Shown: piece after piece, positions 10,701 to 16,450 of the stretch
Numbering within the stretch: position 1 is the first letter of the stretch
Layout of the letters: each line of letters opens with the position of its first letter
Source: an uncultured Succinivibrionaceae bacterium
GTDB lineage: Bacteria; Pseudomonadota; Gammaproteobacteria; Enterobacterales; Succinivibrionaceae
Direction: 5' to 3'
DNA: 34,803 nucleotides
Assembly (NCBI GenBank): GCA_949286015.1
Contig: CASEBB010000011.1
Coordinates: 1 to 34,803, forward strand
Notes under the pieces: model-generated
Database searches by the model: none
What the model saw: only the letters and a program-made list of their open reading frames with translations
Told to the model about the DNA's origin: nothing
Program-made: the position numbers and the translations under genes

Positions 10701-10851
10701 CACTGAGGTCTTAGATAACTTCACCTACGGTGCGACCTTAGGTGTGGGTGCTAAGACCGGCAACTTCAGCTTAGGCTTAGGCGTCAACTACACGGGCTCG
10801 TCCAACGTTGACGAGTTTGGTGTTAACGCCAATGCCCGTTACGTCTTCTAA
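4729..10851 (+). CDS. Giant autotransporter (type Va secretion), 2040 aa, complete
   Basis: The ATG at 4729 is chosen over the in-frame ATG at 4711 because the paralogue at 32879 starts at the matching codon and both begin MKQTNNALKFLLAQYRAIFK. Residues 1-47 form an unusually long signal peptide: a charged n-region, a hydrophobic LAAAVLTAGMAV core and an AxA-type cleavage near AQTANA. Residues about 48-1740 are a Thr/Gly/Asn/Asp-rich passenger with recurring GTLxL-like strands, as in beta-helical adhesin passengers. No protease catalytic motif was noticed. Residues about 1765-2040 are the beta-barrel, the usual autotransporter size, beginning GAGLWLTPIYKS and ending NANARYVF. The barrel is expected in the outer membrane with the passenger outside or released, plausibly for adhesion. 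Neither this gene nor its paralogue has a Shine-Dalgarno sequence before ACAAACTGATG. Confidence 0.92.
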   Translation: MKQTNNALKFLLAQYRAIFKSAYVKGLAAAVLTAGMAVSAAQTANAAETLSGDAFQTLTGEVNIDSGDQWNNLNLDGTTNAITNNNITAINITAQSGANSVKGTVTTNNAIWNFHDSGTSGTTIGSGGAATTLTAKGWDVNTADTITLSGGAGAGSGTSVLLQTLSLTSGTITLTSTASSGSIFLSANTITANVGDGVTINLSGADATNQTIVHGQLDGAGTHKYNVADSKFGTLEVWTAEGSSANVDITVGASGADMSIAASGSEDDDGTTWGTGTLNIQSGTISIANSNTAGSGGSLTITAGTIELGNQVTLQSSGSNTSGTASVIVSGSSADAATLKLASTTLQSFFSGDGTSTQAGALDLTKGTLFLTDNVNLNTFTYTTTSGSAGAIYASGAGNAVIAGDELTMTTKLENASDLYVEATKLNLTELSDTDNAYGVGRTTAAAYNLTLNTKAAADGTAADNAFTVNHDMVYASTQEVTNPYKDVATDPATITVAGTGTIGNNLLVTGASGSLTIAAGHYTTANDIELSSSGSLTVGGQTDDFKGVDASLTLQNGATLLLNNSGSNATEVTISGNTADAAWSAGITHTPTAVLDLTQGTVQFAYDDHDAPTTGTYNATASFNVGSNGELVLREDQFDYLLNNLRELEQHNTAVSGAALNLSGGTITVEGDVDIDIGLITTTADSDSKLRFDTTSGGVLAADTITISESESNPVVITDAGTALDLGSKNGKLQAETINLHNHSINANNDNYVDYQITTGTIEVGTAFNSDNPTVIFGDGTSGANLTLGYVTENVDDYGIGVGTYTTSAATGKVNTNIKLNGGASTDGSELTVNYGDWAIRDLEASNATITVGQTAASDADSNLYAASLTGKALKLNTGAAMTVKSSATATFDTLNLAGGTATVENTTLTINGLQTGSEANGDLSYGLTTTNGTITVDGREGVLALGEVAVSGISATKSTSNNTTTYAITGLDDLKGFVTLKDYATLSLAFDSSDIFGEESLEALRTAFIYNSDGTAASTGGFIDIGAATVDGIVVTNNQISWNDLEQYKDIIADIVNQDTKNATLIDVNAADTVQANVGNVLADGATPVVNFSDSTLHNGANGFVNNENGTPVTSNVISGAHLGLYNGGTIGAVTLEQGTATSDTELAVIASAAEDGTEPTTTIASVDGKGHANTSFVVQGATEVTGKVDVGSLVVDKALTIGGEAYATGGLYSTENEDGTLVTTGDLKVTTLEVDNGANYGGNLTATGAVRFGGISPAYEGELYYLAGNNTFTDVAFNQATELDQGTTTADNVTVGESLFVYGGGTLDAGTLSFSASNNTKYIQVGMDAGSDEDAGETWESSAGYLSLNRLDLNGGVLLVDPDYEKPASMVAVDRFGAAVTPENDVDAGNVNGNLVALRNSVLAIGVTDSNPDDETTVFDEIRSTFSNYFDANGSLSNADGRVGTIAYVADNVTFDANSVLVLNANLDATRYKALNNGTATNVTAEETAFQNAISQNEFYLGANTALAISDVALNKTTSVTNSDGSTTTTPIAAVHFDTNNASVFGDGGKIVLVGTNFDPNKEVMLFSDNDTAEGQNGVEIAADGQDITVESLSGIYVMTLEAGTTTTATTLTVDNAALQEAWYAASDPVQHLLDNYVSNRGTSGVVAANSLLGERAAGIRYDVASNTFSDSTGAAVQGYVAVANADGSYTVYHAASNALLNYTTASDYSGATAETAARLGAYAGVAQAALAAGASTYDAISGRMGIGAEASAMTFADNGQGAGLWLTPIYKSHDSNGFDADGVSYGVDMDLYGVALGADYTLSSGLRVGAMFNLGSGDADGQGAGSLASNDFDYYGFGLYAGYTMGQLSVVGDITYTAVDNDVEANLGSFDTVGASLDSTNLSVGVTGKYEFDYNGLYVTPHAGLRYSTIDIDDYDVSGRDTYAHFASDSLDVFSIPVGVTVAKEFVAGTWTVKPSFDVTLTGSFGDDSFDGEVDWVGISNVSTATSTEVLDNFTYGATLGVGAKTGNFSLGLGVNYTGSSNVDEFGVNANARYVF

Positions 10852-10883
10852 GACGAAACCAGCCAAGCGTTCTCATACGTAAG

Positions 10884-10957
10884 GGAGCAATGATGTCATA
10901 GCACCTTGCTCCTGTAACCCAAGGGGGCATAGCCTTGTAGGCTATGTCCCCTTTTCG
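10884..10957 (+). terminator. Double-hairpin terminator after the large autotransporter
   Basis: The first hairpin is GGAGCAA (10884-10890) with TTGCTCC (10906-10912). The second is AAGGGGGCATAGCC paired with GGCTATGTCCCCTT around a TTGTA loop (10921-10954), ending in TTTT. It starts about 30 bp after the stop codon and has the same layout as the other double-hairpin terminators. Confidence 0.8.
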
Positions 10958-11034
10958 CGTTTGGGGGCAGCACTTTTGGGCGCGATGGTAGTAAGAGACA
11001 AGAATCAGCGTCGGCACCCACAACGCAGGAGGTT

Positions 11035-11158
11035 ATCCCCAAAAGCACCTCCCCAAAGAGGTTACTGCCTACGCAGCTGTTTTACCCTGAGAAGGTGTTT
11101 AAGGTGTTTGCTACGGCCCTACTCTCGCGATAAGGCACCATGAGGCGCTTTTGCGCTT
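11035..11158 (+). repeat. Interspersed repeat, copy A
   Basis: Copy A begins ATCCCCAAAAGCACC, continues through GTTTTACCCTGAGA and GGTGTTTGCT, and ends with TACTCTCGCGATAAGGCACC followed by GAGGCGCTTTTGCGC. It is the reference for a family of about 110-125 bp found several times in this window. Copy B lies inverted 66 bp away, so A and B could fold into one long hairpin. Confidence 0.75.
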
Positions 11159-11223
11159 AGCGACCACCGCAGCTAAGCCCAAAACATCATGCTTGGGGCT
11201 ATGCCCATACAGTAGATAACCTA

Positions 11224-11335
11224 AAAGCTCCTGACGGCGCCTTATCTCGAGAGTAGCGCCTTAGCAAACTCTTACTCTCAGGGTAAAACACCTGATTGTA
11301 GGCAGTTACCTCCTTTGATATTTGCTTTTTGGGAT
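11224..11335 (-). repeat. Interspersed repeat, copy B (inverted)
   Basis: Read on the minus strand it begins TATCCCAAAAAGC, runs through GGTAACTGCCTAC, GGTGTTTTACCCTGAGAG and GGCGCTACTCTCGAGATAAG, and ends GGCGCCGTCAGGAGCTTTT. It shares the same order of blocks as copy A in the opposite orientation. Confidence 0.75.
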
Positions 11336-11391
11336 ACACTCCCCATACAGCACAGCTTGGTTCCTCCTCCCCTGATGAGTAGCATAGAGTG

Positions 11392-11446
11392 GTGTGGCGT
11401 GGAATGGATTGGAGTGACGTGGCACGGTGTGGCGTGGTGTGGCGTA
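11392..11446 (+). repeat. G/T-rich GTGGCGTGG array
   Basis: A degenerate tandem array of GTGTGGCGTGG/GTGGCGTGGAAT units lies between repeat copies B and C. Similar short arrays occur at 12397-12440, 21951-21975 and 23653-23694. Confidence 0.55.
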
Positions 11447-11510
11447 GCTTTAAGTGACGCTACATAGCCATGCTCTGGCACCACAAGGCCGCCAAGAAGC
11501 GCCAGCGAGC

Positions 11511-11628
11511 GTATCCCAAAAGCACTTCCCCAAGAAGCAACTACCTCCAATCAATGTTTTTTCCCTGAGCAGCGGTGTTTGCTGCGGCGCTACTCTCGCG
11601 ATAAGGCGCCATGAGGCGCTTTTGCGCG
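11511..11628 (+). repeat. Interspersed repeat, copy C
   Basis: It begins GTATCCCAAAAGCACTTCCCC, has CCCTGAG followed by GGTGTTTGCTGCGGCG, and ends CTACTCTCGCGATAAGGCGC and GAGGCGCTTTTGCGC. The last 60 bases are nearly identical to copy A. Confidence 0.75.
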
Positions 11629-11962
11629 TACCATACCAACCAACCTCTTCCCGCAGAACCAATCCGCAGCACGCGCTGCGCGCTGCCATGCTCAGCTCCA
11701 GCTTCCCTCTTAAGCTACACTCCGCTCTCCAGCACTGCTGTTAAGATCCCCACTGCAGACTATTTCTCCCACTGTGCTGTACAGGCACTAAATCTCCAAG
11801 CCCCCAACTCCGTGTGTAATACCGTGACTGTGACAGGGCAGTAGCCACAACCAATAGCCCCCACCTAAAGCTATCCCCGAGGCATGCCGCTACCAATGGC
11901 TGCTTACACTCAGGGGAGCCTCAGCTCTTTTCTGAGCCGCATGGCACTGCGGCCGCGCAGCA

Positions 11963-12000
11963 GCGCTTGCCTTTACCCTGAGAGCTGGTGTTTGCGGTGT
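11963..12000 (+). repeat. Interspersed repeat, partial copy D
   Basis: Only the central block is recognisable: TTTACCCTGAGAGCTGGTG and TTTGCGGTG. The flanking blocks are absent or too diverged to see. Confidence 0.4.
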
Positions 12001-12137
12001 GCTTGTGGTGCTCCCCACTGCAGGTGCTTAAGACCAAAGCCTTGTCTGGCACCACGCTCAGAGGCATGCGCGGCAGGCTCAAGCATTAAGAGCAGCCACA
12101 AGCGCTTGTGCTGTACGGAGGCAAGCAAACAAACGCC

Positions 12138-12248
12138 TGCTGGGCCTTTATCTCGAGAGGAGAGAGTAGCAACGCAGCAAACACCTCATCTCAGGGTCAA
12201 ACACCAGCTTATAGGCCGTGACCTCATTTGGCTTTGCTTTTGGTGATA
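12138..12248 (-). repeat. Interspersed repeat, copy E (inverted)
   Basis: On the minus strand it begins TATCACCAAAAGCAAAG, then GAGGTCACGGCCTA, GCTGGTGTTTGACCCTGAGA, GGTGTTTGCTGC and CTCTCGAGATAAAGGCC. It has the same block order as copies A-C with more divergence near its right end. Confidence 0.65.
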
Positions 12249-12344
12249 CGCGCGCTGTTACCGCCCCTTGCTGTGCCCTGTGCTGTGACATGCCGAGACC
12301 AGTAGTGAGCACACAGCAGCAGTGCTTTCCTCTCACCAGAAACA

Positions 12345-12384
12345 ATTAAGCCCACTGAGCTCGAACGAACCCAGCGGGCTTAAT
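12345..12384 (-). terminator. Hairpin downstream of the symporter gene
   Basis: ATTAAGCCC (12345-12353) pairs perfectly with GGGCTTAAT (12376-12384), with further pairing possible inside. It lies about 230 bp beyond the symporter stop on the same transcript. It lacks a clear T run, so it could be a processing or bidirectional structure rather than a classical terminator. Confidence 0.4.
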
Positions 12385-12396
12385 CACAAGAGAAGC

Positions 12397-12440
12397 TTGG
12401 GAGTGACGGGAGTGGTTTGGAGTGGCGTGGAGTAAGGAAC
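12397..12440 (+). repeat. G/T-rich GTGGCGTGG array, second occurrence
   Basis: Contains GAGTGACGGGAGTGG followed by GGAGTGGCGTGGAGTAAGG. It resembles the array at 11392-11446 and is non-coding. Confidence 0.45.
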
Positions 12441-12612
12441 GACTGCCTTAGAGCTGACGGGATTTAAGGCAATCATGCCTGCCCCTTCTTCATGAGAGGC
12501 TCAGGCTCAAGCACCTTTCATCTCGCGTCATCTCGCGGTGCAGTGCGGTATGGGACATTACCCGCACTACACCTTGCAGCCGTCACTGATGAGAGCTTTT
12601 GCTCCTTAGAGC

Positions 12613-14049
12613 TTACTTGGACTCGTTATCAGCCAGCTTGTCTAAGTGAGGGCGATCCATCTCCTCGTGCGAGAACTTACGAGCTTCCTCTGCACGACGC
12701 ACCATTAACTCCTTCATGATGGTTGGATAGACCTTGTCTAAGTTATTGGTAATCGAGATGACTAAGCCAATCACCGACAGGATCAGAGGAATGGTGAAGT
12801 TGATGGTTAAGATGGCCTCTAAGGTCTCTTGAGGTTGCACCTCTAAGGAGGCATCGTAGTTGACTAAGGATAAGACGGCACCAACCACAGCACCACCCAT
12901 ACCTAAGCCAATCTTGAAGCCAAAGGACGAAACCGAGTAAGTAGCACCCTCTAAGCGGCGACCAGCCTTCCACTCACCATACTCTGCCACGTCAGCAATC
13001 ATGGCAAACATGGCCACTAAGTGGATACCCCAGCCGATACCCTTGATGCCGCTACCGATTAACAGGGCATAGAAACCAAAGGAACCGATGACTAAGTCTG
13101 TGCCCACAAAGAGGTAGCACATGCCATAGCCGAGCACATAGAGGACATAACCAAAGATAATGGTGTTCCACTTACCACGGAACCACTGCATGATCCATGG
13201 GAACATGAAGCAAGCGATTACCTGTGGTAACACCGAGGCAAAGGTTAAGTGGCCAAAGAAGGCATCGTCTTGAATGATGTAACGCGACAGGTACATACCA
13301 GAGGCACCGGTAATACCAGCGTTAGCAAAGTCGAGAACGAAGAAAGCTACGAGGTAGTAGAAGAAGGTGTTCTTGGAGAGAACGCGTAAGGACTCCTTGG
13401 CAGAGACCTTATCCTCAGGACGACGTGGCTGTGGCTTAACGCGCTCCTTGCACACAAAGAAGCATAAGAGCAGTAAAGCAAAGGCGACCGCACCATAGAC
13501 AATGCAGATGATCACGTAGCTGCCAAAAGCCTTAGCCGCCACTGGGGTCACATAGCCTAAGACGATCGAGCCGATACCAGTCATCACAAAGCGGATGGAG
13601 TTCATGCCTGCACGCTCTTGCAGGTCGTCGGTCACGAACGAGGTCAGAGCGCAGTAGGAGAGGTTGCACGCCGTGTAAATCACTACCGTCAGGAAGAAGT
13701 AGGTCAAGAAGGCGTAGACAACCTTCATGGTCTCACCTAAGAAGTCTGGCACCGCAAAGCACAAGACTAAGAAGATGGCCATGAAAGGCGAAGACCATAA
13801 GATCCAAGGACGGGCTTTACCTAACTTAGAGTTGGTGCGGTCTAAGATGTAGCCCATAATCAGATCAGAGAAGCCGTCGAAAATACGTACCGACAGCATA
13901 ATGGCAGCTACGGCAGCGGCGCTGATCTTGACGTCATCGGTGTAGTAGATGGTTAAGAACATACCGACGACGTTCCAGATAATGGTGCAGCCTAAGTCAC
14001 CACTACCGAAACTTATCTTTTCAAACATTGAGACCTTGTTCGAGGCCAT
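12613..14049 (-). CDS. GPH-family (MFS) sugar:cation symporter, 478 aa
   Basis: The product is a 12-span inner-membrane transporter of the glycoside-pentoside-hexuronide:cation symporter family (relatives include MelB, UidB, YicJ). The signature is clear near residues 50-85: a RIFDGFSDLIMGYILDRTNS segment followed by KLGKARPWILW, the family's cytoplasmic loop 2-3 motif. The length is typical for the family, and hydrophobic spans continue to about residue 445 before a charged cytoplasmic tail rich in Arg, Glu and Lys. The start is supported by GGGAGG 8 bases before the ATG. It should import a sugar or glycoside with Na+ or H+; the substrate cannot be told from sequence, and no glycosidase gene is adjacent. 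A candidate promoter lies about 120-150 bp upstream. The gene appears monocistronic. Confidence 0.9.
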   Translation of the reverse strand: MASNKVSMFEKISFGSGDLGCTIIWNVVGMFLTIYYTDDVKISAAAVAAIMLSVRIFDGFSDLIMGYILDRTNSKLGKARPWILWSSPFMAIFLVLCFAVPDFLGETMKVVYAFLTYFFLTVVIYTACNLSYCALTSFVTDDLQERAGMNSIRFVMTGIGSIVLGYVTPVAAKAFGSYVIICIVYGAVAFALLLLCFFVCKERVKPQPRRPEDKVSAKESLRVLSKNTFFYYLVAFFVLDFANAGITGASGMYLSRYIIQDDAFFGHLTFASVLPQVIACFMFPWIMQWFRGKWNTIIFGYVLYVLGYGMCYLFVGTDLVIGSFGFYALLIGSGIKGIGWGIHLVAMFAMIADVAEYGEWKAGRRLEGATYSVSSFGFKIGLGMGGAVVGAVLSLVNYDASLEVQPQETLEAILTINFTIPLILSVIGLVISITNNLDKVYPTIMKELMVRRAEEARKFSHEEMDRPHLDKLADNESK

Positions 14050-14169
14050 GAACTTTTCCTCCCAACCTCAAGTAACAGCTTGCAGCCGCGCAAGGCGCCA
14101 CAGAGCGCCCCTGCTACCTGTTCCTTGCAGGCAACACCGACCATGGTCGACGCGAGCTACCTCTACCTG

Positions 14170-14198
14170 AAGTTATGCACGCTTTCCTCAATTCTCAA
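14170..14198 (-). promoter_or_regulatory. Candidate promoter of the symporter gene
   Basis: On the minus strand TTGAGA (-35, plus-strand 14193-14198) is followed after 17 bases by TAACTT (-10, 14170-14175). It points at the symporter start about 120 bp downstream. The -35 is good and the -10 is weak. Confidence 0.35.
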
Positions 14199-14222
14199 GC
14201 TTTACCGCCGCCCTTAAGTACC

Positions 14223-14412
14223 CGTTTACGTGTACGTGCACGAAATTACGGCGCATAAAACCGCAAGATAGCGATGAAAATCCTCACAAGGGCAAAAAAC
14301 ACTTTGCCCCTGCTCCGCCCTTCGTGATTAGGCCCCGCTAAAATAGCGTGTTTGCGAAAAATTTGCACCAATCTTTGTGCATAAAGTTGATCTTCGTCAA
14401 GAAAAATTTGCA
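14223..14412. promoter_or_regulatory. Symmetric and repeated sites upstream of the symporter promoter
   Basis: CGTTTACGTGTACGTGCACG (14223-14242) is nearly palindromic and lies just upstream of the candidate -35. Further upstream, GAAAAATTTGCA occurs twice as a direct repeat (14356-14367 and 14401-14412), 45 bp apart. These could be operator sites for a sugar-responsive regulator; no regulator gene is in view. Confidence 0.3.
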
Positions 14413-14813
14413 AAGTGTGCGCGTGCACAAAGGCAAAACAGATGTCAGCCAAAAGGGCTGGGGTACAGGCTCACTTGTAATACCACTGGCCCTATGTACC
14501 CTGCTCTGTGGCTCAGGGGTGCAAGCAGATGAAAGTTAAGACGGCGGGATAGTCTGGAGGTGTGGGCTGGAATAGTTGGGAAGTGGACTCTTATCAGGGG
14601 TTGGGGGATATGGCGCCAGCACTATCTCAAGGCTGGTCAGGGCAAATACCCTTACAGCGCTGCGCAGGCTTGAGAGCATTAACGATGTGCTGCTGGTGGT
14701 ATCCACCAAGCGCAGAGGAGAGCCGCTAAGTGTAGGTAATAGTGATGGTGGTTGTGCGCAGAGGCGTAGCTTTGCTGTCAGACCAGCGATAAGAGCAAAA
14801 CCATAGCGCTAAA

Positions 14814-14851
14814 AGCAAAAGGCGCTAAGCTCATGATAAGCCCAGCGCCCT
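14814..14851 (-). terminator. Terminator of small membrane gene 1
   Basis: On the minus strand a stem GGGCGCT...AGCGCC with an inner GGGCTT/AGC arm ends in CTTTTGCTTTT. It lies about 110 bp past the stop of the 40-aa gene. Closely related hairpins follow small genes 2, 5 and 6 at the equivalent place. Confidence 0.55.
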
Positions 14852-15110
14852 GAGAAGTGACAAGCGAGATGGTGACAGCGACTCAATGCAGAGGACGCAC
14901 CTTAAGATGACGCAGCAAGCTCGGGTGCTATCACACGTTGCTGTGGCGAGCACAGCCGCGTGCTACTTCCTATCCTTATCCCTATCCTTAGTGTAGCTGT
15001 TCACCTTTGTGACGAGTAAGATGGCGACACAAATAAAGAATGCAACAAAGAGCACGGTTACCAAAAGGCTACCAAAATGGAACATGTTTCCTCCTGCATA
15101 CTGCCGAAAC
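14820..15110 (-). repeat. Small-gene cassette, direct repeat copy 1
   Basis: This unit of about 290 bp (3' UTR, stop, coding part and ribosome-binding site of small gene 1) is repeated at about 15200-15490 at high identity. Identical stretches include ACGCACCTTAAGATGACGCA in the 3' UTR and the whole coding tail. Confidence 0.75.
14963..15085 (-). CDS. Small single-span membrane protein 1, 40 aa
   Basis: A near-ideal AGGAGG lies 4 bases before the ATG at 15085, which fixes the start even though the frame stays open further upstream. The protein has a short neutral N-terminus (MFHFGS), one hydrophobic span (about residues 7-26, including VTVLFVAFFICVAILL) and a charged tail ending KDRDKDRK. 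By the positive-inside rule the tail should be cytoplasmic. It is nearly identical to small protein 2 over its last 33 residues. A promoter with a 16-bp spacer lies 43-70 bp upstream, and a structured 3' UTR and terminator follow. I recognise no family; size and shape recall type I toxins or small accessory subunits, without proof. Confidence 0.75.
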   Translation of the reverse strand: MFHFGSLLVTVLFVAFFICVAILLVTKVNSYTKDRDKDRK

Positions 15111-15127
15111 AAGCAACTGTGCGTAGG

Positions 15128-15155
15128 AGTATAAACCGCATAGGAATCAGCGCAA
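15128..15155 (-). promoter_or_regulatory. Promoter of small membrane gene 1
   Basis: On the minus strand TTGCGC (15150-15155) and TATACT (15128-15133) are separated by 16 bp. The predicted leader is about 35 bases and contains the AGGAGG of gene 1. The same arrangement, with the surrounding sequence conserved, precedes small gene 3. Confidence 0.6.
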
Positions 15156-15197
15156 GTTAAGCCCATAGCAATGTCCCCGCATTTATTCCTAGAAGCC

Positions 15198-15233
15198 AAA
15201 AGGGCGCTACGCTCGTGGTGATTCCTGTGCCCT
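15198..15233 (-). terminator. Terminator of small membrane gene 2
   Basis: On the minus strand AGGGCAC pairs with GCGCCCT, one mismatch, followed by TTTTGGC. It lies about 110 bp beyond the gene 2 stop, the same distance as in cassette 1. Confidence 0.5.
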
Positions 15234-15490
15234 CTGAGGTGACTAACGAGCAGGTGACAGCAACTCAATGCAGAGGACGCACCTTAAGATGACGCAGCAA
15301 GCTCGGGTGCTATCCCTCGCTGCTGTGGCGCGCACAGCCGCGTGCTACTTCCTATCCTTATCCCTATCCTTAGTGTAGCTGTTCACCTTTGTGGCGATTA
15401 AGACGCCGACACAAATAAAGAACGCAACAAAGAGCACGGTGACCAAAATGCTACCAATACCAACAGAGTCCATGTTTCCTCCTGTCTATG
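15200..15490 (-). repeat. Small-gene cassette, direct repeat copy 2
   Basis: Second copy of the 14820-15110 unit. Differences concentrate in the first codons of the small gene and in its upstream region, while the 3' UTR and tail codons are nearly unchanged. Confidence 0.75.
15345..15473 (-). CDS. Small single-span membrane protein 2, 42 aa
   Basis: AGGAGG lies 4 bases before the ATG. The N-terminus MDSVGIGS differs from protein 1, then the span LVTVLFVAFFICVGVLI and the tail TKVNSYTKDRDKDRK match it. The conserved reading frame between two diverged cassettes, with the substitutions inside the span being conservative (AILLV versus GVLIA), supports real translation. The promoter region of cassette 1 is not conserved here; TTGCAG with TATCGC 18 bp further on is a weak candidate. 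The role is unknown. Confidence 0.75.
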   Translation of the reverse strand: MDSVGIGSILVTVLFVAFFICVGVLIATKVNSYTKDRDKDRK

Positions 15491-15563
15491 GCTGAAACAA
15501 GCAGCTGAGCGATAGCTGGGGGTTAGCCGTAGCTGCAAGCTTGGATAGAAAACGAGGCACTGT

Positions 15564-15626
15564 ACGGAGGGAGCGATTAGAGGTTATAGCGCCGCAACTG
15601 ATAGGAGTGGCGCGCTAATCTCTAGC
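15564..15626 (-). terminator. Imperfect hairpin downstream of small gene 3
   Basis: AGAGGTTATAGCGCC (left arm) pairs imperfectly with GGCGCGCTAATCTCT (right arm). It sits 110-175 bp beyond the gene 3 stop, about where the other cassettes carry terminators, but has no clear T run. Confidence 0.3.
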
Positions 15627-15738
15627 GCCATGAATACGCTTGGCAAAAAGGACAGAGACACGCGGCGGAAGCCATCCCCTCAAACAGGTGCGTCCTGTGA
15701 TGGCGCTTACCTCGGATAGTGGCGAGCACAGCTGCGTG

Positions 15739-15849
15739 CTAACTCTTATCATCCTTGTAGAGATCGCTCATCGTCTTATTGATTAAGTGCCAGCAATAGA
15801 TCACAACAACAATAGTGGTCACTAAAACGCAAATGCCAACAGGATTCAT
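15739..15849 (-). CDS. Small single-span membrane protein 3, 36 aa
   Basis: The ATG at 15849 follows GGAGTACGGGAAT, a usable but weaker ribosome-binding site. The protein has MNPVG, a span of about 14 residues (ICVLVTTIVVVIYCW), then HLINKT and the tail YKDDKS. It shares the block YC.HLINKT with small protein 4. The promoter at 15903-15930 is homologous to that of gene 1. No family recognised. Confidence 0.7.
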   Translation of the reverse strand: MNPVGICVLVTTIVVVIYCWHLINKTMSDLYKDDKS

Positions 15850-15902
15850 ATTCCCGTACTCCGTGGATCACTGGCCCCAATGGGTACTGGTCTGTTTATA
15901 GG

Positions 15903-15930
15903 ATCATAAACCGCACAGGAATCAGCGTAA
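15903..15930 (-). promoter_or_regulatory. Promoter of small membrane gene 3
   Basis: On the minus strand TTACGC (15925-15930) and TATGAT (15903-15908) are separated by 16 bp. The spacer and the upstream AAGTTAAG context closely match the promoter of small gene 1, so the promoter was duplicated with its cassette. Confidence 0.55.
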
Positions 15931-16119
15931 GTTAAGTCCACAGCGATGCCCCTCCTGCTATTGCTGTGAGCCCAAAGGGCGCTAAGCTTGTGGAGAGCCC
16001 AGTGGTTCTCAAAGGTGACTAACGAGATGGTGACAATGTGCGCTGCAGAGACATCCATTGTAAGAAGGCGCAGCCAGCTGTGCGTTATCCACTGTTGCTG
16101 TGGTCAGCACAGCTGCGGG

Positions 16120-16248
16120 CTACTTCTTGTTCTTGTCCTTGGCCTTGCAGATCTCGTCCCATGTTTTATTGATCAAATGACCACAGTAGATAAAAACAAC
16201 AAGAAAAGTGACGAAGATGAAAAGGCCAACAAGCATTTGCGTGTCCAT
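16120..16248 (-). CDS. Small single-span membrane protein 4, 42 aa
   Basis: GAGG lies 5 bases before the ATG at 16248. The protein has MDTQMLVG, a span containing LFIFVTFLVVFIYCG, then HLINKTWDEI and the Lys-rich tail CKAKDKNKK. The HLINKT block matches protein 3, so the two form a subfamily. The 3' UTR contains the same hairpin region as cassettes 1 and 2 (a GCTGTG/CACAGC stem directly after the stop). TATTAT about 60 bases upstream is a possible -10. No family recognised. Confidence 0.7.
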   Translation of the reverse strand: MDTQMLVGLFIFVTFLVVFIYCGHLINKTWDEICKAKDKNKK

Positions 16249-16351
16249 TTTTCCTCATTGCTGAGGTCAGTACGTACCGTTTGCTGAAGGCGATCTTAGA
16301 GCTGAGGATAATAGCCGTGGCTTTAAGACCTGCTCTAAGACCGCTTATAGC

Positions 16352-16387
16352 AAAAGGGCGCTCAGCTTGTAGTGAACACTGCGCCCT
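16352..16387 (-). terminator. Cassette terminator downstream of small gene 5
   Basis: On the minus strand AGGGCGC pairs with GCGCCCT across a loop containing AGTGTTC and GAGC, then TTTTGC. It is the same type as the terminators at 14814, 15198 and 16941. Confidence 0.5.
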
Positions 16388-16450
16388 CAGAGGAGACTAA
16401 CAAGCCAATAACAGCGATACGCTCCAGATGATGGCACAGCCATAGGTGCC

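Larger units (their letters stand above)
10963..12612. other. Non-coding repeat-rich interval
   Basis: No supported gene lies between the autotransporter terminator and the end of the symporter gene. The interval holds four full or nearly full copies and one partial copy of an interspersed repeat in both orientations, two G/T-rich GTGGCGTGG arrays and a terminator-like hairpin near 12345. Short frames here overlap the repeats and have no ribosome-binding sites. Confidence 0.6.
14050..14813. other. Intergenic interval with symporter control region
   Basis: The part nearest the symporter holds a promoter-like pair and symmetric sequences that may bind a regulator (listed separately). From about 14450 to 14813 nothing recognisable was seen; a short plus-strand frame ending SGVQADES has a signal-peptide-like stretch but no supported start. 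Confidence 0.45.

Noticed and set aside
14348..14539. 63-codon frame with a lipobox-like stretch (LALCTLLCGSG)
   Set aside because: The stretch is near the C-terminus, not at the start, and no internal start with a ribosome-binding site creates a lipoprotein.
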